This document shows, one piece after another, positions 63,476 to 64,000 of a stretch of DNA of 64,000 nt (its first letter is position 1; each line of letters starts with the position of its first letter). The notes beneath the pieces were generated by a model, which was not told where the DNA came from, did not search any database, and saw nothing but the letters and a program-made list of their open reading frames with translations. The position numbers and the translations under genes were made by a program. This stretch comes from an uncultured Flavobacteriaceae bacterium (GTDB taxonomy: Bacteria; Bacteroidota; Bacteroidia; Flavobacteriales; Flavobacteriaceae): positions 186,001-250,000 of the forward strand of contig CANMRV010000004.1 in assembly GCA_947500435.1 (NCBI GenBank), read 5' to 3'.

Positions 63476-64000
63476 TTATTCTGATTTAGTTAATGGGGGA
63501 AAATAAAGCTCAGTACCGACCGCCAGTTCACGAAACTGATCTAGGTCATTTATTCGAGCAATCTGCGTTGCGTATTGAGGACTTTCGTATATCTCATTAC
63601 ATAAATTCGGTAAGGTATCACCTGCCTTAATAACTTTTCTGTGAGTCAGGTCAGGGGAAAGTAAATTAGCTTTCGCCAAGCGCAGTAGGTCGTCAAAACT
63701 GCCTTTAAAGCTTACCGTAGCCATGGCACGAATTGGGGTGCCATCAGATTTAAATAATTTATACTGAATCTGCAGTCCCGTAATGCGACCTTTAAAGAGC
63801 ATTTTACCCCATATAATCATAAAATGCCGGGGCTCATGTGTCTCACTTTCGATATCCAATAGAAAACTTCGGAAAGTTTCCATCTCAACATAGATATCTG
63901 GTCTGGGAAGATTGTCCAATATTCCTGTATTATCGAACCATAAGTCACAAGAAAACTCTTCAGGATTGTGCCGGGTATAACGAGCTGCGGTGCCGTCATT
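63476..64000 (-). CDS. eCIS LysM-like baseplate hub protein (Afp7-like), partial
   Basis: The frame stays open to the right edge, so the N-terminus is outside the window (a TTG at 63919 is not the true start). The visible part contains a beta-rich section (YTRHNPEEFSCDLWFDNTG, then the segment around FRSFLLDIESETHEPRHF) and a LysM-like end (about the last 60 residues: VIKAGDTLPNLCNEIY, then RINDLDQFRELAVGTELYFPP). It corresponds to Afp7/gp53-type hub adaptors, which join tube and spike. Confidence 0.85.
   Translation of the reverse strand, partial: NDGTAARYTRHNPEEFSCDLWFDNTGILDNLPRPDIYVEMETFRSFLLDIESETHEPRHFMIIWGKMLFKGRITGLQIQYKLFKSDGTPIRAMATVSFKGSFDDLLRLAKANLLSPDLTHRKVIKAGDTLPNLCNEIYESPQYATQIARINDLDQFRELAVGTELYFPPLTKSE

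Overview
The window looks like a chromosomal segment of a marine Bacteroidota, most likely a Flavobacteriaceae. The reasons are the family content (sulfatase/fucosidase cluster with lipoprotein signals, GIY-YIG/DnaQ fusion, CARDB lipoproteins, Bacteroidota-type contractile injection system, SprB-like repeats), AT-rich intergenic DNA, A-rich leaders instead of Shine-Dalgarno sites, and promoter boxes of the Bacteroidota form TAnnTTTG. No rRNA, CRISPR array, IS element or complete tRNA was seen.

Layout. (1) 0-5.2 kb: the end of a SulP anion transporter, a persulfide-dioxygenase-like protein with two rhodanese domains, three very small membrane proteins, and a convergent exonuclease/GIY-YIG nuclease. 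(2) 5.4-12.3 kb: a tight operon of four lipoproteins (DUF4874/DUF4832 protein, two sulfatases, a GH29 alpha-L-fucosidase with accessory domains), probably for a sulfated fucose-containing glycan. (3) 12.6-14.6 kb: an FAD-linked lactone-oxidase-like enzyme and a Bor-like lipoprotein. (4) 15.4-25.1 kb: a run of predicted lytic enzymes that all lack an obvious Sec signal: an M6 metalloprotease, a 76-residue protein homologous to that protease's C-terminal domain, a proline-rich basic protein, a V8-like protease, a peptidoglycan-binding amidase, a V8-like/subtilisin double protease, an M19-like dipeptidase and a small membrane protein. (5) 25.3-29.3 kb: a 1335-residue membrane sensor with a P-loop domain. 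(6) 29.9-37.9 kb: a two-component system and surface proteins (tail-collar protein, CARDB lipoproteins, astacin-like protease), joined by four copies of an 18-bp dyad, each exactly 22 nt from a promoter box. (7) 38.3-41.8 kb: a nuclease-STAND-like NTPase, a candidate antiviral gene, bracketed by near-identical hairpins. (8) 42.3-64 kb, minus strand: the distal half of an extracellular contractile injection system (eCIS, Afp/PVC/AlgoCIS-like): LysM, spike, PAAR tip, gp25, two wedge proteins, a huge adhesin-like protein in the fibre slot, tape-measure protein, a giant DUF4157 protein with a C-terminal nuclease, and the AAA+ ATPase. The operon ends at a strong terminator near 41.9 kb; tube, sheath and cap genes must lie beyond the right edge.

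How the parts may work together (inference). The eCIS would deliver the DUF4157-nuclease, and the signal-less hydrolases at 15-25 kb are candidates for additional cargo or for another non-Sec export route. The two-component island appears to be a self-contained regulon whose NarL-type regulator acts as a class II activator of its own operon and three neighbouring ones. The observations I rate highest are this promoter architecture, the domain shared by the M6 protease and its small neighbour, and the hairpin-flanked STAND gene.
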